Shown in pieces: positions 8,859-17,010 of a DNA stretch of 64,000 nt. A model generated the notes under the pieces. The model saw only the letters and a list, made by a program, of their open reading frames with translations. It had not been told where the DNA came from and searched no databases. The translations under genes and the position numbers were made by a program. The DNA comes from Allosediminivita pacifica (GTDB lineage Bacteria; Pseudomonadota; Alphaproteobacteria; Rhodobacterales; Rhodobacteraceae). The stretch spans positions 1 through 64,000 of the forward strand of contig NZ_QBKN01000005.1 in the NCBI RefSeq assembly GCF_003054175.1, given 5' to 3'. Numbering within the stretch: the stretch's first letter is position 1; each line of letters begins with the position of its first letter.

Positions 8859-9707
8859 TTACTTGACCGCGCCCAGCGTCAGGCCGGCGATGAAGTGGCG
8901 CTGCATGAGGAAGAACATGGCCACGGGCGGCAGGGCGGCGACGATGCTGCCCGCGCTCATCAGGTGGTAGGCGGCGCGGTATTGCGCGTTGAAGCTGGTG
9001 ATGCCGGCGGTGACCGGCTGGCTTTCGGCGCCCTGCGTCAGTACCACGGCCCAGAAGTAGTCGTTCCAGACGAAGGTGAAGACGAGCACGGCGGCGGCGG
9101 CCATGGCGGGCTTCATCAGGGGGATGACGACATACCAGAAGATGCGCCATTCGGCGACGCCCTCGACCCGTGCCGCCTCGATCAGCTCGTAGGGCAGGGC
9201 GCGGATGAAGTTCCGCATGAAGAGCGTGCAGAAGCCCGTCTGGAAGGCCACGTGGAAAAGCACCAGCCCCAGCTTGGTGTTGTAGAGGCCCATGTCGAGC
9301 GTGAGGTCGCGGACGGGCACCATGAGGATCTGGAAGGGCACGAAGTTGCCCGCCACGAAGAGGAAGAAGATCCAGAGGTTGCCGCGGAACTTGTAGATGC
9401 CGAGCGCGAAGCCGGTCATGCTCGACAGCACCACGCAGCCGATGACTGTGGGCACCGTGATGAGCACCGAGTTCAGCAGGTAGCGCGGCATGTCCGACTG
9501 GAAGAAGACCTTGCCGTAGTTCTCGAAGCCGGCGAAGGCCGAGGGCCAGCCCCAGTAGTTGCCGGTGGTGAAGTCCACGTCGGGCTTGATCGAGAAGAAG
9601 GCCACGGCCAGCAGCGGCAGAAGCCACATGATGAGGGCGAGCGGCAGCAGCGACTGGTAGGTGAGCTGCCAGGGGCGTGAGGTCTGTTCGATGGGACGCG
9701 GGAACAT
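8859..9707 (-). CDS. ABC sugar transporter permease, MalG type
   Basis: Inner-membrane permease of a carbohydrate uptake (CUT1) ABC transporter, 282 residues with about six membrane segments. The EAA loop that docks onto the ATPase is visible as YELIEAARVEG followed by PLMKP (about residues 190-220). I chose the ATG at 9707, which overlaps the stop of the partner permease in a TGATG junction. It likely pairs with the MalF-type permease upstream, the binding protein and the ATPase at 13020-14084. Substrate is inferred to be a galactoside or galacto-oligosaccharide from the flanking galactosidases. Confidence 0.9.
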   Translation of the reverse strand: MFPRPIEQTSRPWQLTYQSLLPLALIMWLLPLLAVAFFSIKPDVDFTTGNYWGWPSAFAGFENYGKVFFQSDMPRYLLNSVLITVPTVIGCVVLSSMTGFALGIYKFRGNLWIFFLFVAGNFVPFQILMVPVRDLTLDMGLYNTKLGLVLFHVAFQTGFCTLFMRNFIRALPYELIEAARVEGVAEWRIFWYVVIPLMKPAMAAAAVLVFTFVWNDYFWAVVLTQGAESQPVTAGITSFNAQYRAAYHLMSAGSIVAALPPVAMFFLMQRHFIAGLTLGAVK

Positions 9708-10639
9708 CAGCGGGCCCCTTTTTCTTCGCGGTACATCGACCACAGGAAGTAGGCGATGAAGCACAGCATGATGAGGAAGAGCACGACGGCGATGGCGGCG
9801 CCGTAGCCCATGCGGAAGCCGTATTCGGAGAGCGCCTTCTCGAACATGTAGAAGCTGAGAATGCGGGTGGAGCCGAACGGCCCGCCGTTGGTCATGATCG
9901 AGATCAGGTCGAAGCTGCGCAGCGCGCCGATGATCGTCACGACGAAGGCGAGGAAGGTCGCGGGGCGCAGCTGCGGCAGGATCACGTGCCAGAGCATCCT
10001 CAGCCCCTTGGCGCCGTCGAGGCGCGCGGCCTCCACTTGTTCGGGGTCAACGGCGTTGAGGCCCGTCAGGTAGATGATCATGCAGTAGGAGACCTGCGGC
10101 CAGAGGCCCGCGCCGATGATGCCGTAGGTGGCGTAGCGCGGGTCGCCCAGCACGTTCACGGTGCCCAGGCCCATCCATTCGGTGACCTGGCTCAGCAGCC
10201 CGAAGGAGGGCGCGTAGAACCAGCCGAAGACGAGGCCGACAACCACCTGGCTGATGACGAAGGGGAAGAAGAACAGCGACTTGTAAAGCCGGATGCCCGT
10301 GACCGTCTGGTTGAGGAAGAGCGCGATGAAGAGCCCGCCCGGGATGGCCAGAAGGTAGAGGATCAGCCATTTCAGGTTGTTCCAGAGCGAGACCTCGAAG
10401 GCGGGGTCGCTGGCCAGCTCTTGATAGTTGGCAAGGCCTATGTAGCTGGGTTCGCCCAGGCCGTCCCAGCGGAAGAACGAGATGTAGAAGCTCTGGAAGA
10501 TCGGGACGATCACGTAGACGAGGAAGAACAGGATCCCCGGCAGCAGGAACATCAGCGGCGCAAGCGTCATGCGGTTGCGCCGGATCCAGCCGGGGCCGCC
10601 TTCGTCGGCGTGTGTGTCGGGCAGCGTCGCGGTGGTCAT
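9707..10639 (-). CDS. ABC sugar transporter permease, MalF type
   Basis: Second CUT1 permease, 310 residues, with a cytoplasmic N-terminus, about six membrane segments and the EAA motif VEAARLDGA (about residue 205) followed by ILPQLRP. The ATG at 10639 follows a GAGGTGA ribosome-binding site at a good distance. A GTG nine bases earlier lies inside that site and is less likely. Separated from the binding-protein gene by about 100 bp that hold a strong stem-loop, which may lower permease expression relative to the binding protein. Confidence 0.9.
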   Translation of the reverse strand: MTTATLPDTHADEGGPGWIRRNRMTLAPLMFLLPGILFFLVYVIVPIFQSFYISFFRWDGLGEPSYIGLANYQELASDPAFEVSLWNNLKWLILYLLAIPGGLFIALFLNQTVTGIRLYKSLFFFPFVISQVVVGLVFGWFYAPSFGLLSQVTEWMGLGTVNVLGDPRYATYGIIGAGLWPQVSYCMIIYLTGLNAVDPEQVEAARLDGAKGLRMLWHVILPQLRPATFLAFVVTIIGALRSFDLISIMTNGGPFGSTRILSFYMFEKALSEYGFRMGYGAAIAVVLFLIMLCFIAYFLWSMYREEKGAR

Positions 10640-10703
10640 CGCGGTCACCTCGCGGGAACGGAAGGGTCGGGGGCGGCGCGGGCCTGCGCGCCCGGAAAGA
10701 GAT

Positions 10704-10731
10704 GCCGGGCCCGCGCGAGGCGGGGCCCGGC
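10704..10731 (-). other. intercistronic stem-loop between binding protein and permease
   Basis: A 9-bp perfect inverted repeat (GCCGGGCCC / GGGCCCGGC, 10-nt loop) sits 17 bp after the binding-protein stop codon, with no U-tract. In ABC operons such structures often partly terminate or protect the 3' end of the binding-protein message, giving more binding protein than permease. That role here is an inference. Confidence 0.5.
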
Positions 10732-10747
10732 CTGTCCCTGTGCGGGA

Positions 10748-12010
10748 TCAGTAGATGCGCTGGCGCGCCTGCTCGAGCCGCTGCAGGATCGGGTCGAGGT
10801 TGTCGGGAAAGACCATGAATTCCTGGAAGCCTTCCATCGCGATGGCGGCCATCTCGGCCGGGGCGTCGCGGTCGAAGAACTGCGCGAGGCCGCCGGTGGC
10901 GTTCTCGTTCAGCATCTCGAAGCCCTGTTGCAGCATCTCGTCGTCGTCCACCGAGGAGGAGGCGTTGATCGGGAGCTGGCCGAGCGCGTCGCCGGCGTTG
11001 ATGATGGTCTGGTTCTCGGCCGAGACGACGAAGCGGAGGAATTCGCGCGCCGCTTCCTTGTTGTCCGCTCCGCTGGGGATGTGGAAGGTGTCGGTCGGTG
11101 CGTCCTCGGCCATTTCCACGTCAGGGTTGATGGCCGGGAACTGGTAGAAGTCGAGCTGGTCGTCACCGAGACCTGCCTCGCGCATGGGGGCCACGGCAAA
11201 GTTGCCCATCAGGTAGGCCGCGGCTTCGCCGTTGACCATGAAGGGGAGCGCTTCCTGCCAGCTGTAGGATTGGTGGTTGTCGACGAACGCACCCATGTCG
11301 ATCAGTTCGCGCCAGTTGGCAAAGGTCTCGCGGACGCGGTCGTCGGTCCAGGGGATCTCGCCGTTGGTGAGCTGCATGTGGAAGTCGTAGCCGTGGGTCC
11401 GCATGTTGAGGTAGTCGAACCAGCCGGCGGCGGTCCACAGGTAGCGGGTGCCGATGGTGAAGCACTTGACGTCGTTGTCGAGCAGCGTCTGGCAGTTTGC
11501 CTTGAGCTCTTCCCAGGTCTCGGGTTCGCTGAGGCCGTACTCGTTGTAGATGTCCTCACGGTAGTAGATGCCCCACTGGTAGTAGGTATAGGGCACGCCC
11601 CACTGCTTGCCGTCGAGGGTCATCGCGCCTTCGGTGGAGGCGAGGTTCTCGGCGATCTCGGGGTCGTCCCAGAGGTCGGAGATGTCCTCGAAAAGACCCG
11701 CGTCCACGTAGGGGCGCATGCGGTTTGCGGCGTACCAATTCGCAACGTCCGGCGGGTTGGCCGAGAGGAAGTTGCGGATCTGGGTCTTGTAGGCCTCGCG
11801 GTCGATGATCGTGAGGTCGATCTCGAGGTCGGGGTGCATTTCGCCGAAGCGGGCGGCCATGTCCTCCATCACCGCGCGGGGCGCGGGGTTCGACATGTCG
11901 GAAAAGATCGTGAGCGTACCGCTGAGGTCGCTGTCCTGCGCGGCGAGCGGACCTGCGAGGGCCGTGCTCAGCGCCAGTGCGGCGGCGGTGAGGCGGGGTT
12001 TGTGAAACAT
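10748..12010 (-). CDS. ABC transporter sugar-binding protein, family 1
   Basis: Periplasmic solute-binding protein of a CUT1 system, 420 residues. A signal peptide with a hydrophobic core (about 7-20) probably ends after LAA (residue 24). The mature part reads like MalE-family proteins: an opening TLTIFSD strand, an aromatic-rich GVPYTYYQWGIYY segment and a C-terminal helix. The ATG at 12010 has a near-perfect GGAGGAG Shine-Dalgarno 5 bases upstream; the open frame beyond it runs antisense through the regulator gene and is not real. First gene of the galactoside operon, so its promoter lies in the 12011-12208 divergent region. Confidence 0.92.
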   Translation of the reverse strand: MFHKPRLTAAALALSTALAGPLAAQDSDLSGTLTIFSDMSNPAPRAVMEDMAARFGEMHPDLEIDLTIIDREAYKTQIRNFLSANPPDVANWYAANRMRPYVDAGLFEDISDLWDDPEIAENLASTEGAMTLDGKQWGVPYTYYQWGIYYREDIYNEYGLSEPETWEELKANCQTLLDNDVKCFTIGTRYLWTAAGWFDYLNMRTHGYDFHMQLTNGEIPWTDDRVRETFANWRELIDMGAFVDNHQSYSWQEALPFMVNGEAAAYLMGNFAVAPMREAGLGDDQLDFYQFPAINPDVEMAEDAPTDTFHIPSGADNKEAAREFLRFVVSAENQTIINAGDALGQLPINASSSVDDDEMLQQGFEMLNENATGGLAQFFDRDAPAEMAAIAMEGFQEFMVFPDNLDPILQRLEQARQRIY

Positions 12011-12095
12011 GCTTTCTCCTCCCGGGGGCACTTGGTGAACGAAGACACCGGGCGGTGCCCTATGGCCGCCCGGCGGAGGTCCTGTGTCGAGGTTT

Positions 12096-12132
12096 GTTCC
12101 GAATAATGGAACTTGATCCCAACTATTGAAAC
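12096..12132. promoter_or_regulatory. two tandem operator-like palindromes in the divergent promoter
   Basis: The 17-bp element GTTCCGAATAATGGAAC (12096-12112) is a palindrome with 5-bp arms and a 7-bp spacer. A degenerate second copy with the same geometry (ATCCC / GAAAC arms) lies at 12116-12132, exactly 20 bp away, about two helical turns. IclR-family regulators bind short palindromes like this, and the region separates the binding-protein gene from the iclR-type gene. Binding by that regulator is inferred, not shown. Confidence 0.45.
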
Positions 12133-12208
12133 TATGACGCGACTCGTTTACGCATGTCAACAGCCTCGATGGGCCGCGGCAGAGGGCGGAGGGGCAGGGA
12201 GGACGACA

Positions 12209-12997
12209 ATGAACACCCAGAGCGGCGCCCGGGAGGGCGCGGACGGCACGGTCGGAAAAGCGTTGCAGATCATGGACATCGTGGCCGATGCGGGCCGCCC
12301 GCTTCGCTTTTCGGAACTGCAGGCCGCCTCGCCGCTGCCGAAGGCGACGCTCTACCGGCTGGTCCAGACGCTCACCAGCCAGGGGATGCTGGTCTACGAC
12401 TGCGACCGGCAGACCTATACCCCCGGGCTGCGGCTGGTGCAGCTGGCCCACGCGGCTTGGCGGCAAAGCTCGCTGGCGCCTATCGCGCGCCCGCACATCG
12501 ACGCGCTGTCGGCCGAGGTGGGCGAGACGATCCACCTTGCGCAGCTCGACCGGGCTCAGGTGCTTTACGTCGACAAGCGCAACGCGGTCCGCCCGGTCGA
12601 GATGTATTCGCAGGCGGGCAAGGTGGGCCCGGGCTATTGCACCGGGGTCGGCAAGGCGATGCTCGCGCACCTGCCCGAGACCGAACGGCAGGCGGCGGTG
12701 CGGATGCAGGCCTTCTACCCGCACACACCGAACACCATCACTAGCGTCGAGGCGCTGGAGGCCGAGCTCGAGACGATCCGGACCGAGGGCGTGTCCTTCG
12801 ACCGGGAGGAGCACGAGCCCGGCATCGTCTGCATCGCGGCCCCCGTCCTGACTCCGGGCGGGCGTGTGCTCGGTGCGCTTTCCATCACGACCGCGGGGCC
12901 CGCCGGGCTGGAGGGCCTCGCGCGGCACAGGCCGGCGCTTCTGCGAACCGCCGGCGAAATCGCGGCTGCGGCGGAAACCTGGCAATTCCCCAGCTGA
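12209..12997 (+). CDS. IclR-family transcriptional regulator
   Basis: 262-residue regulator with an N-terminal winged helix-turn-helix (about 12-75, including the recognition segment LPKATLYRLVQTL) and a C-terminal IclR effector domain with the GVGKAMLAHL and GIVCIAAPV segments. The ATG at 12209 follows GGAGG by 6 bases; the upstream extension has no site. It is divergent from the galactoside operon and directly upstream of the transporter ATPase (gap 22 bp), so it probably controls both transcripts. The inducer is likely a pathway sugar or sugar acid, by analogy with KdgR-type members; repressor versus activator action cannot be told from sequence. Confidence 0.9.
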   Translation: MNTQSGAREGADGTVGKALQIMDIVADAGRPLRFSELQAASPLPKATLYRLVQTLTSQGMLVYDCDRQTYTPGLRLVQLAHAAWRQSSLAPIARPHIDALSAEVGETIHLAQLDRAQVLYVDKRNAVRPVEMYSQAGKVGPGYCTGVGKAMLAHLPETERQAAVRMQAFYPHTPNTITSVEALEAELETIRTEGVSFDREEHEPGIVCIAAPVLTPGGRVLGALSITTAGPAGLEGLARHRPALLRTAGEIAAAAETWQFPS

Positions 12998-13019
12998 ACG
13001 AACCTAAGGAGACGTGGCA

Positions 13020-14084
13020 ATGACGGGTGTTACCCTCAGCAAGGCGGTCAAGAAATACGGGGATGCGCAGGTCATCCACGGCATCGACCTCGAGGTCGAG
13101 GACGGCGAGTTCTGCGTGTTCGTGGGCCCCTCGGGCTGCGGCAAGTCCACGCTTCTGCGGATGATCGCGGGGCTGGAGGAAACCACCGACGGCCAGATCC
13201 ACATCGGGTCACGGGACGTGACGCGCGTGGACGCGGCGGACCGGGGCGTGGCGATGGTGTTCCAGACCTACGCGCTGTACCCGCACATGAGCGTCGAGCA
13301 GAACATGGGATTCGGTCTCAAGATGACCGGACACCCCAAGGCTGAGATCAAGGAGAAGGTCTCTGAAGCGGCCCGGATCCTGCAACTCGAGCCGCTGCTG
13401 CAGCGCAAGCCCAAGGCGCTTTCCGGCGGTCAGCGCCAGCGGGTCGCAATCGGACGCGCCATCGTGCGGGGGCCCGAGGTCTTCCTCTTCGACGAGCCGC
13501 TGTCGAACCTCGACGCGGAGCTGCGGGTGGACATGCGGGTCGAGATCGCGCGCCTGCACCAGGAAATCGGCGCGACGATGATCTACGTCACCCACGACCA
13601 GGTCGAGGCGATGACGCTGGCCGACAAGATCGTTGTGCTGCGCGCGGGCCGGATCGAGCAGGTCGGCAGCCCGCTGGATCTTTACTCGGACCCCGACAAC
13701 AAGTTCGTCGCGGGCTTCATCGGCTCGCCCAGCATGAACTTCCTGCAGGGCGAGATCGAGAACGGCCAGGTTCGCCTGCCGGAACTGGGCAACCAGAGCT
13801 TCGTGCCGCAGGTGTCCAGCCTTCCGGCCTCTGGCAAGGTCTGGGTCGGGCTGCGGCCGCAGTACCTCGAGATCCAGCAGGCCGATTCCGGGCTCAAGGT
13901 CGACATCCGCGAGAACCTCGGCGGGGTGGCCTACGACTACCTTCTGACCGAGGCGGGCGACAAGATCGTGGTCGAGCAGCGCGAGGGCACGCCCGCCTTC
14001 AAGCATGGCTCGCGCGTGCAGGTCAGCTTCGATGCGTCGAAGGCGATGATCTTCGACGGCGAGACCGAGGCGCGCCTGCGCTGA
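13020..14084 (+). CDS. ABC transporter ATPase, UgpC/MalK type
   Basis: Cytoplasmic ATPase that would energise the CUT1 galactoside transporter, 354 residues. Walker A GPSGCGKST at 36-44, Q-loop Gln82, signature LSGGQRQ at 134-140, Walker B VFLFDEP at 154-160 and switch His192. A C-terminal regulatory OB-type (TOBE) domain follows (about 240-354). I chose the ATG at 13020 because AAGGAG lies 8 bases upstream; a GTG at 13014 is possible but too close. The permeases lie on the opposite strand, so the transporter is split over two divergent transcripts. Confidence 0.93.
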   Translation: MTGVTLSKAVKKYGDAQVIHGIDLEVEDGEFCVFVGPSGCGKSTLLRMIAGLEETTDGQIHIGSRDVTRVDAADRGVAMVFQTYALYPHMSVEQNMGFGLKMTGHPKAEIKEKVSEAARILQLEPLLQRKPKALSGGQRQRVAIGRAIVRGPEVFLFDEPLSNLDAELRVDMRVEIARLHQEIGATMIYVTHDQVEAMTLADKIVVLRAGRIEQVGSPLDLYSDPDNKFVAGFIGSPSMNFLQGEIENGQVRLPELGNQSFVPQVSSLPASGKVWVGLRPQYLEIQQADSGLKVDIRENLGGVAYDYLLTEAGDKIVVEQREGTPAFKHGSRVQVSFDASKAMIFDGETEARLR

Positions 14085-14085
14085 G

Positions 14086-14814
14086 CTATAGCAGCGCCGT
14101 GTCGGCGGCGGCCTGCAGCCGCCGCGCGATGAAGCCCGGGATGCCCGGGTGCAGGCCGATGGGATCTAGCACGAGGCCCGAGAAGCGGGCCTCGTCCAGC
14201 GCTTCGGGCAGATCCTCGAGCACGTGGCCGCGGCGGGCGGCGAAAAAGGGCAGGCAGATCGCCTGGTCGCCTAGGCCCTGAGCCATGTCGGCGAGATAGG
14301 GTTCCTCTTCGACGAAACCGCTGCGCGTCTCGGCCAGGGGCAGGTGCGCCTCGAGCGCGGCCGCGAAGGCGCGGGTGACCTCGGCGGGGCGTCTGCTGCG
14401 GCCCGAGCCGTGCGCGGCCACGAAGAGACGGGTTGTCGCCGGGTTCCAGCCGCGGGCCGCGATTTCCTCCTTCAGCCAGTCCGCCGCAAATCCGGGCAAG
14501 GCCGGGTCGAGCCCGAATGGCGGCAGGCGTCGGGCCGGGGTATCGCCAAGGCGGCGGGGCAGCTCATCCTGCGTGAACCAGCCGTCGGCCATGAACATCG
14601 GGTAGACCACCAGATCGTCGGGCGTGCCGGCAAGCGCGGCCTCGAGCGCGCCGGGCGCGGCCAGCGTGGCGCCGCGGACCTCCCAATCGGGGGCGAACGG
14701 GGCGATGGCCTCGGCAAGCGCGCGGATCTCGGCCTCGCCGATCTCCGGCTGGGAGGGCTGGCCGTGGCTGACGATCACCGCGCGGCGACGCGCGCTTGTG
14801 GTCTCTGCCCTCAT
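14086..14814 (-). CDS. CbiX/sirohydrochlorin chelatase-like protein
   Basis: 242-residue protein resembling the CbiX/SirB chelatases that insert cobalt or iron into sirohydrochlorin. Two half-domains are visible, each opening with a strand ending in a histidine loop: IVSHGQPSQ near residue 15 and FVAAHGSGRSR near residue 130. This duplicated layout fits the long CbiX form. Metal specificity is not readable, and roseobacters usually make cobalamin by the aerobic route, so siroheme synthesis is an alternative role. The start at 14814 leaves 136 bp to the divergent DinB gene. It converges with the ATPase gene with only 1 bp between stop codons. Confidence 0.7.
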   Translation of the reverse strand: MRAETTSARRRAVIVSHGQPSQPEIGEAEIRALAEAIAPFAPDWEVRGATLAAPGALEAALAGTPDDLVVYPMFMADGWFTQDELPRRLGDTPARRLPPFGLDPALPGFAADWLKEEIAARGWNPATTRLFVAAHGSGRSRRPAEVTRAFAAALEAHLPLAETRSGFVEEEPYLADMAQGLGDQAICLPFFAARRGHVLEDLPEALDEARFSGLVLDPIGLHPGIPGFIARRLQAAADTALL

Positions 14815-14950
14815 GTGAAGCTCCCTGCTCTGAAACGGTCCTGACGCGCAGATAGGGCGTCGGCGTCGTTTTGGCGAGGGCCGCCGGGGCTTGCCTTGGC
14901 CGCAGACCTGCAGAAAGCTGCGTGTCAGGTTGGCGCGTGGAGGCTGCAGG

Positions 14951-15466
14951 ATGATCACACCGGATTACTGCCTGACGATGGCGCGATACAACGCGTGGCA
15001 GAACCGCCAGCTGCGCGAGATCTTCGAGACGCTGGACCGTACGACGCTGGAAGAGCAGCGGGGCGCCTTCTTCGGGTCAATCCTGGGAACCGCGAACCAT
15101 CTGCTCTGGGGAGACCGGATCTGGATGAGCCGCTTCGGCGTGGGCGAGGCGCCGGGCGTGGGGCTTGGCGCGAGCACCGGGCTGACAGGGTCGGGCGGGG
15201 CCTGGGCGGTGGAGCGGTTCCGCACCGACGGGCGTCTGCTGCTGTGGGCCGAGCAACTCCGGAGCGTCGACCTTGTCGGCAACATCACGTGGTACTCCGG
15301 CGCGGCGGAGCGCTGGGTGTCGAAGCCCCGCAGCGTGCTAATCGCTCACATGTTCAACCATCAGACGCACCACCGCGGCCAGATCCATGCGATGCTGACG
15401 GCAGCCGGCGTGACGGCGCCGCTGACCGATCTTTTCCTGATGCCCGAAGGCTCCCCCTGGTTGTAG
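14951..15466 (+). CDS. DinB family protein
   Basis: 171-residue four-helix-bundle metalloprotein of the DinB/YfiT superfamily. The expected metal triad is His50 (ANHLLWGDR), His137 and His141 (MFNHQTHHRGQ). Members include thiol-dependent S-transferases and uncharacterised proteins, so no reaction can be named. The ATG at 14951 has a GGAG eight bases upstream. It stands alone between the CbiX gene and the cell-wall cluster. Confidence 0.85.
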   Translation: MITPDYCLTMARYNAWQNRQLREIFETLDRTTLEEQRGAFFGSILGTANHLLWGDRIWMSRFGVGEAPGVGLGASTGLTGSGGAWAVERFRTDGRLLLWAEQLRSVDLVGNITWYSGAAERWVSKPRSVLIAHMFNHQTHHRGQIHAMLTAAGVTAPLTDLFLMPEGSPWL

Positions 15467-15552
15467 CGTCACTCGTGTCCGCAAGCCCTTGCCGAATAGG
15501 CATGGTTAAGGCATGGTCTTCGTGCCTGCGGGGGCAGAGCTGAGGGACTGAC

Positions 15553-15816
15553 ATGACAATCTCGCTGACGATGGCCTGTATTTGGGCCTTCCTCGCTAAT
15601 ATCCTCGCGGCACTCCCCTCGAAGGACGGCCATTGGACCTGTGCCTACGTGCTGATCGCGCTGGGCATCCCGCTTGTGGGCTTCGTGACCTACGAGAACG
15701 GCCCGTGGGTCGGGCTCGTGGTGCTTGTCGCCGGCATGAGCGTGATGCGCTGGCCCGTGCGCTACGTGTGGCGCTGGACGACCGAGCGCATGGTCGCGGG
15801 CCGGGTCGACGGCTGA
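15553..15816 (+). CDS. DUF2484 small membrane protein
   Basis: 87 residues with about three membrane segments (roughly 5-20, 30-45, 50-65) and a basic C-terminus. I recognise it as DUF2484, a Rhodobacterales family nearly always found next to murB, usually between murC and murB. Function unknown; a role tied to peptidoglycan precursor synthesis is suggested only by this location. Here it marks the left edge of the division cluster, because murC is not upstream. Confidence 0.8.
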   Translation: MTISLTMACIWAFLANILAALPSKDGHWTCAYVLIALGIPLVGFVTYENGPWVGLVVLVAGMSVMRWPVRYVWRWTTERMVAGRVDG

Positions 15817-15940
15817 GGGGCTGACCGGATGCAGCGGCAGGCCCGAGATGACGATTCCCGATCGGGGGGTCGGCGTCGCGTCGCCTGTTGCCGTGCGAGG
15901 CATCTTGCCTCCGGTCCCGCCCCGTTCTACCCCGCCCGAC

Positions 15941-16879
15941 ATGACCGATCTTCCCCAGACCCGCGGGCGGCTGACGCCCGCAAAGCCCCTGTCCGATCTC
16001 ACCTGGCTGCGCGTCGGCGGGCCGGCGGAGTGGCTGTTCCAGCCTGCAGATCTCGAGGATCTGGCGGAGTTCCTCGCTGCGCTCGACCCTGAGGTGCCGG
16101 TGTTTCCCATGGGCGTGGGGTCGAACCTGATCGTGCGCGACGGCGGCATGGCGGGCGTCGTGGTGCGGCTGGGGCGGGGCTTCAACCACATCCGGATCGA
16201 GGGCGACCGTGTGACGGCGGGCGCGGGCGCGCTTGATGCGCATGTGGCGCGCAAGGCGGCGGAGGCGGGCGTCGACCTGACTTTCCTGCGGACCATCCCC
16301 GGCGCGATGGGCGGCGCGGTGCGGATGAACGCCGGGTGCTATGGCAGCTACACCGCCGATCACTTCGTCGAGGCGCGGGCGGTCACGCGGCAGGGCGAGG
16401 TTGTGACGCTGACGGCCGAGGATCTGAACTTCCGCTATCGCCACACGGATCTGCCCGAGGGCGCGGTCCTAGCGGAGGTGGTGCTGCGCGGGGAGCGGGG
16501 CGAGCCCGAGGCGCTCGTCGCCAAGATGGAGGATCAGCTTGCCCGCCGCGATGCGAGCCAGCCGACCAAGGAACGCACGGCCGGGTCGACCTTCCGCAAT
16601 CCCGCAGGCTATTCGAGCACGGGCCGGCCCGACGATGACATGAGCCTGAAGGCCTGGAAGCTGATCGACGACGCGGGCATGCGCGGTGCGACGCGTGGCG
16701 GGGCGCAGATGTCGGAAAAACACTCGAACTTTCTGATCAACACGGGCGGGGCTTCGGCAGAGGATCTCGAATCACTCGGGGAGGAAGTGCGAAAAAGGGT
16801 TTTCGAGAGCAGCGGAATGGAGTTAGAGTGGGAAGTAATCCGGATCGGTGCCCCCGCGGGGGCGGCTGAAACCGGATAG
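15941..16879 (+). CDS. murB: UDP-N-acetylenolpyruvoylglucosamine reductase
   Basis: Flavoenzyme that reduces UDP-GlcNAc-enolpyruvate to UDP-MurNAc with NADPH in peptidoglycan synthesis. The 312 residues contain the FAD-binding segments [12 protein letters not shown] and [12 protein letters not shown], the catalytic serine (Ser216, AGSTFRNP) and the C-terminal SEKHSNFL segment; this is a type II (short) MurB. I chose the ATG at 15941, which gives the family's usual N-terminus. An in-frame ATG at 15848 exists but would add an unfamiliar 31-residue leader; neither has a clear Shine-Dalgarno. A short GC hairpin (16884-16899) follows the stop. Confidence 0.93.
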   Translation: MTDLPQTRGRLTPAKPLSDLTWLRVGGPAEWLFQPADLEDLAEFLAALDPEVPVFPMGVGSNLIVRDGGMAGVVVRLGRGFNHIRIEGDRVTAGAGALDAHVARKAAEAGVDLTFLRTIPGAMGGAVRMNAGCYGSYTADHFVEARAVTRQGEVVTLTAEDLNFRYRHTDLPEGAVLAEVVLRGERGEPEALVAKMEDQLARRDASQPTKERTAGSTFRNPAGYSSTGRPDDDMSLKAWKLIDDAGMRGATRGGAQMSEKHSNFLINTGGASAEDLESLGEEVRKRVFESSGMELEWEVIRIGAPAGAAETG

Positions 16880-17010
16880 ATCTGGCGGGGCACCCCGCCG
16901 CACAGAGGGTCTCAAGGCCCCGCGATCGAGGCAGGTCGCACATATAACAAGAGGGGCACAGGCCCCTGGACTTAAGGGGCCACGGCCCCGGCGAGAGGCA
17001 GTACTAGGGA

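Noticed and set aside
9677-12106. Plus-strand open frame of over 800 codons antisense to the transporter genes
   Set aside because: The minus strand encodes a complete permease and binding protein with correct motifs and ribosome-binding sites; the antisense product has no recognisable sequence.
15848-15940. Upstream ATG for murB adding 31 residues
   Set aside because: The extension does not resemble MurB N-termini, and the ATG at 15941 gives the expected length and sequence.
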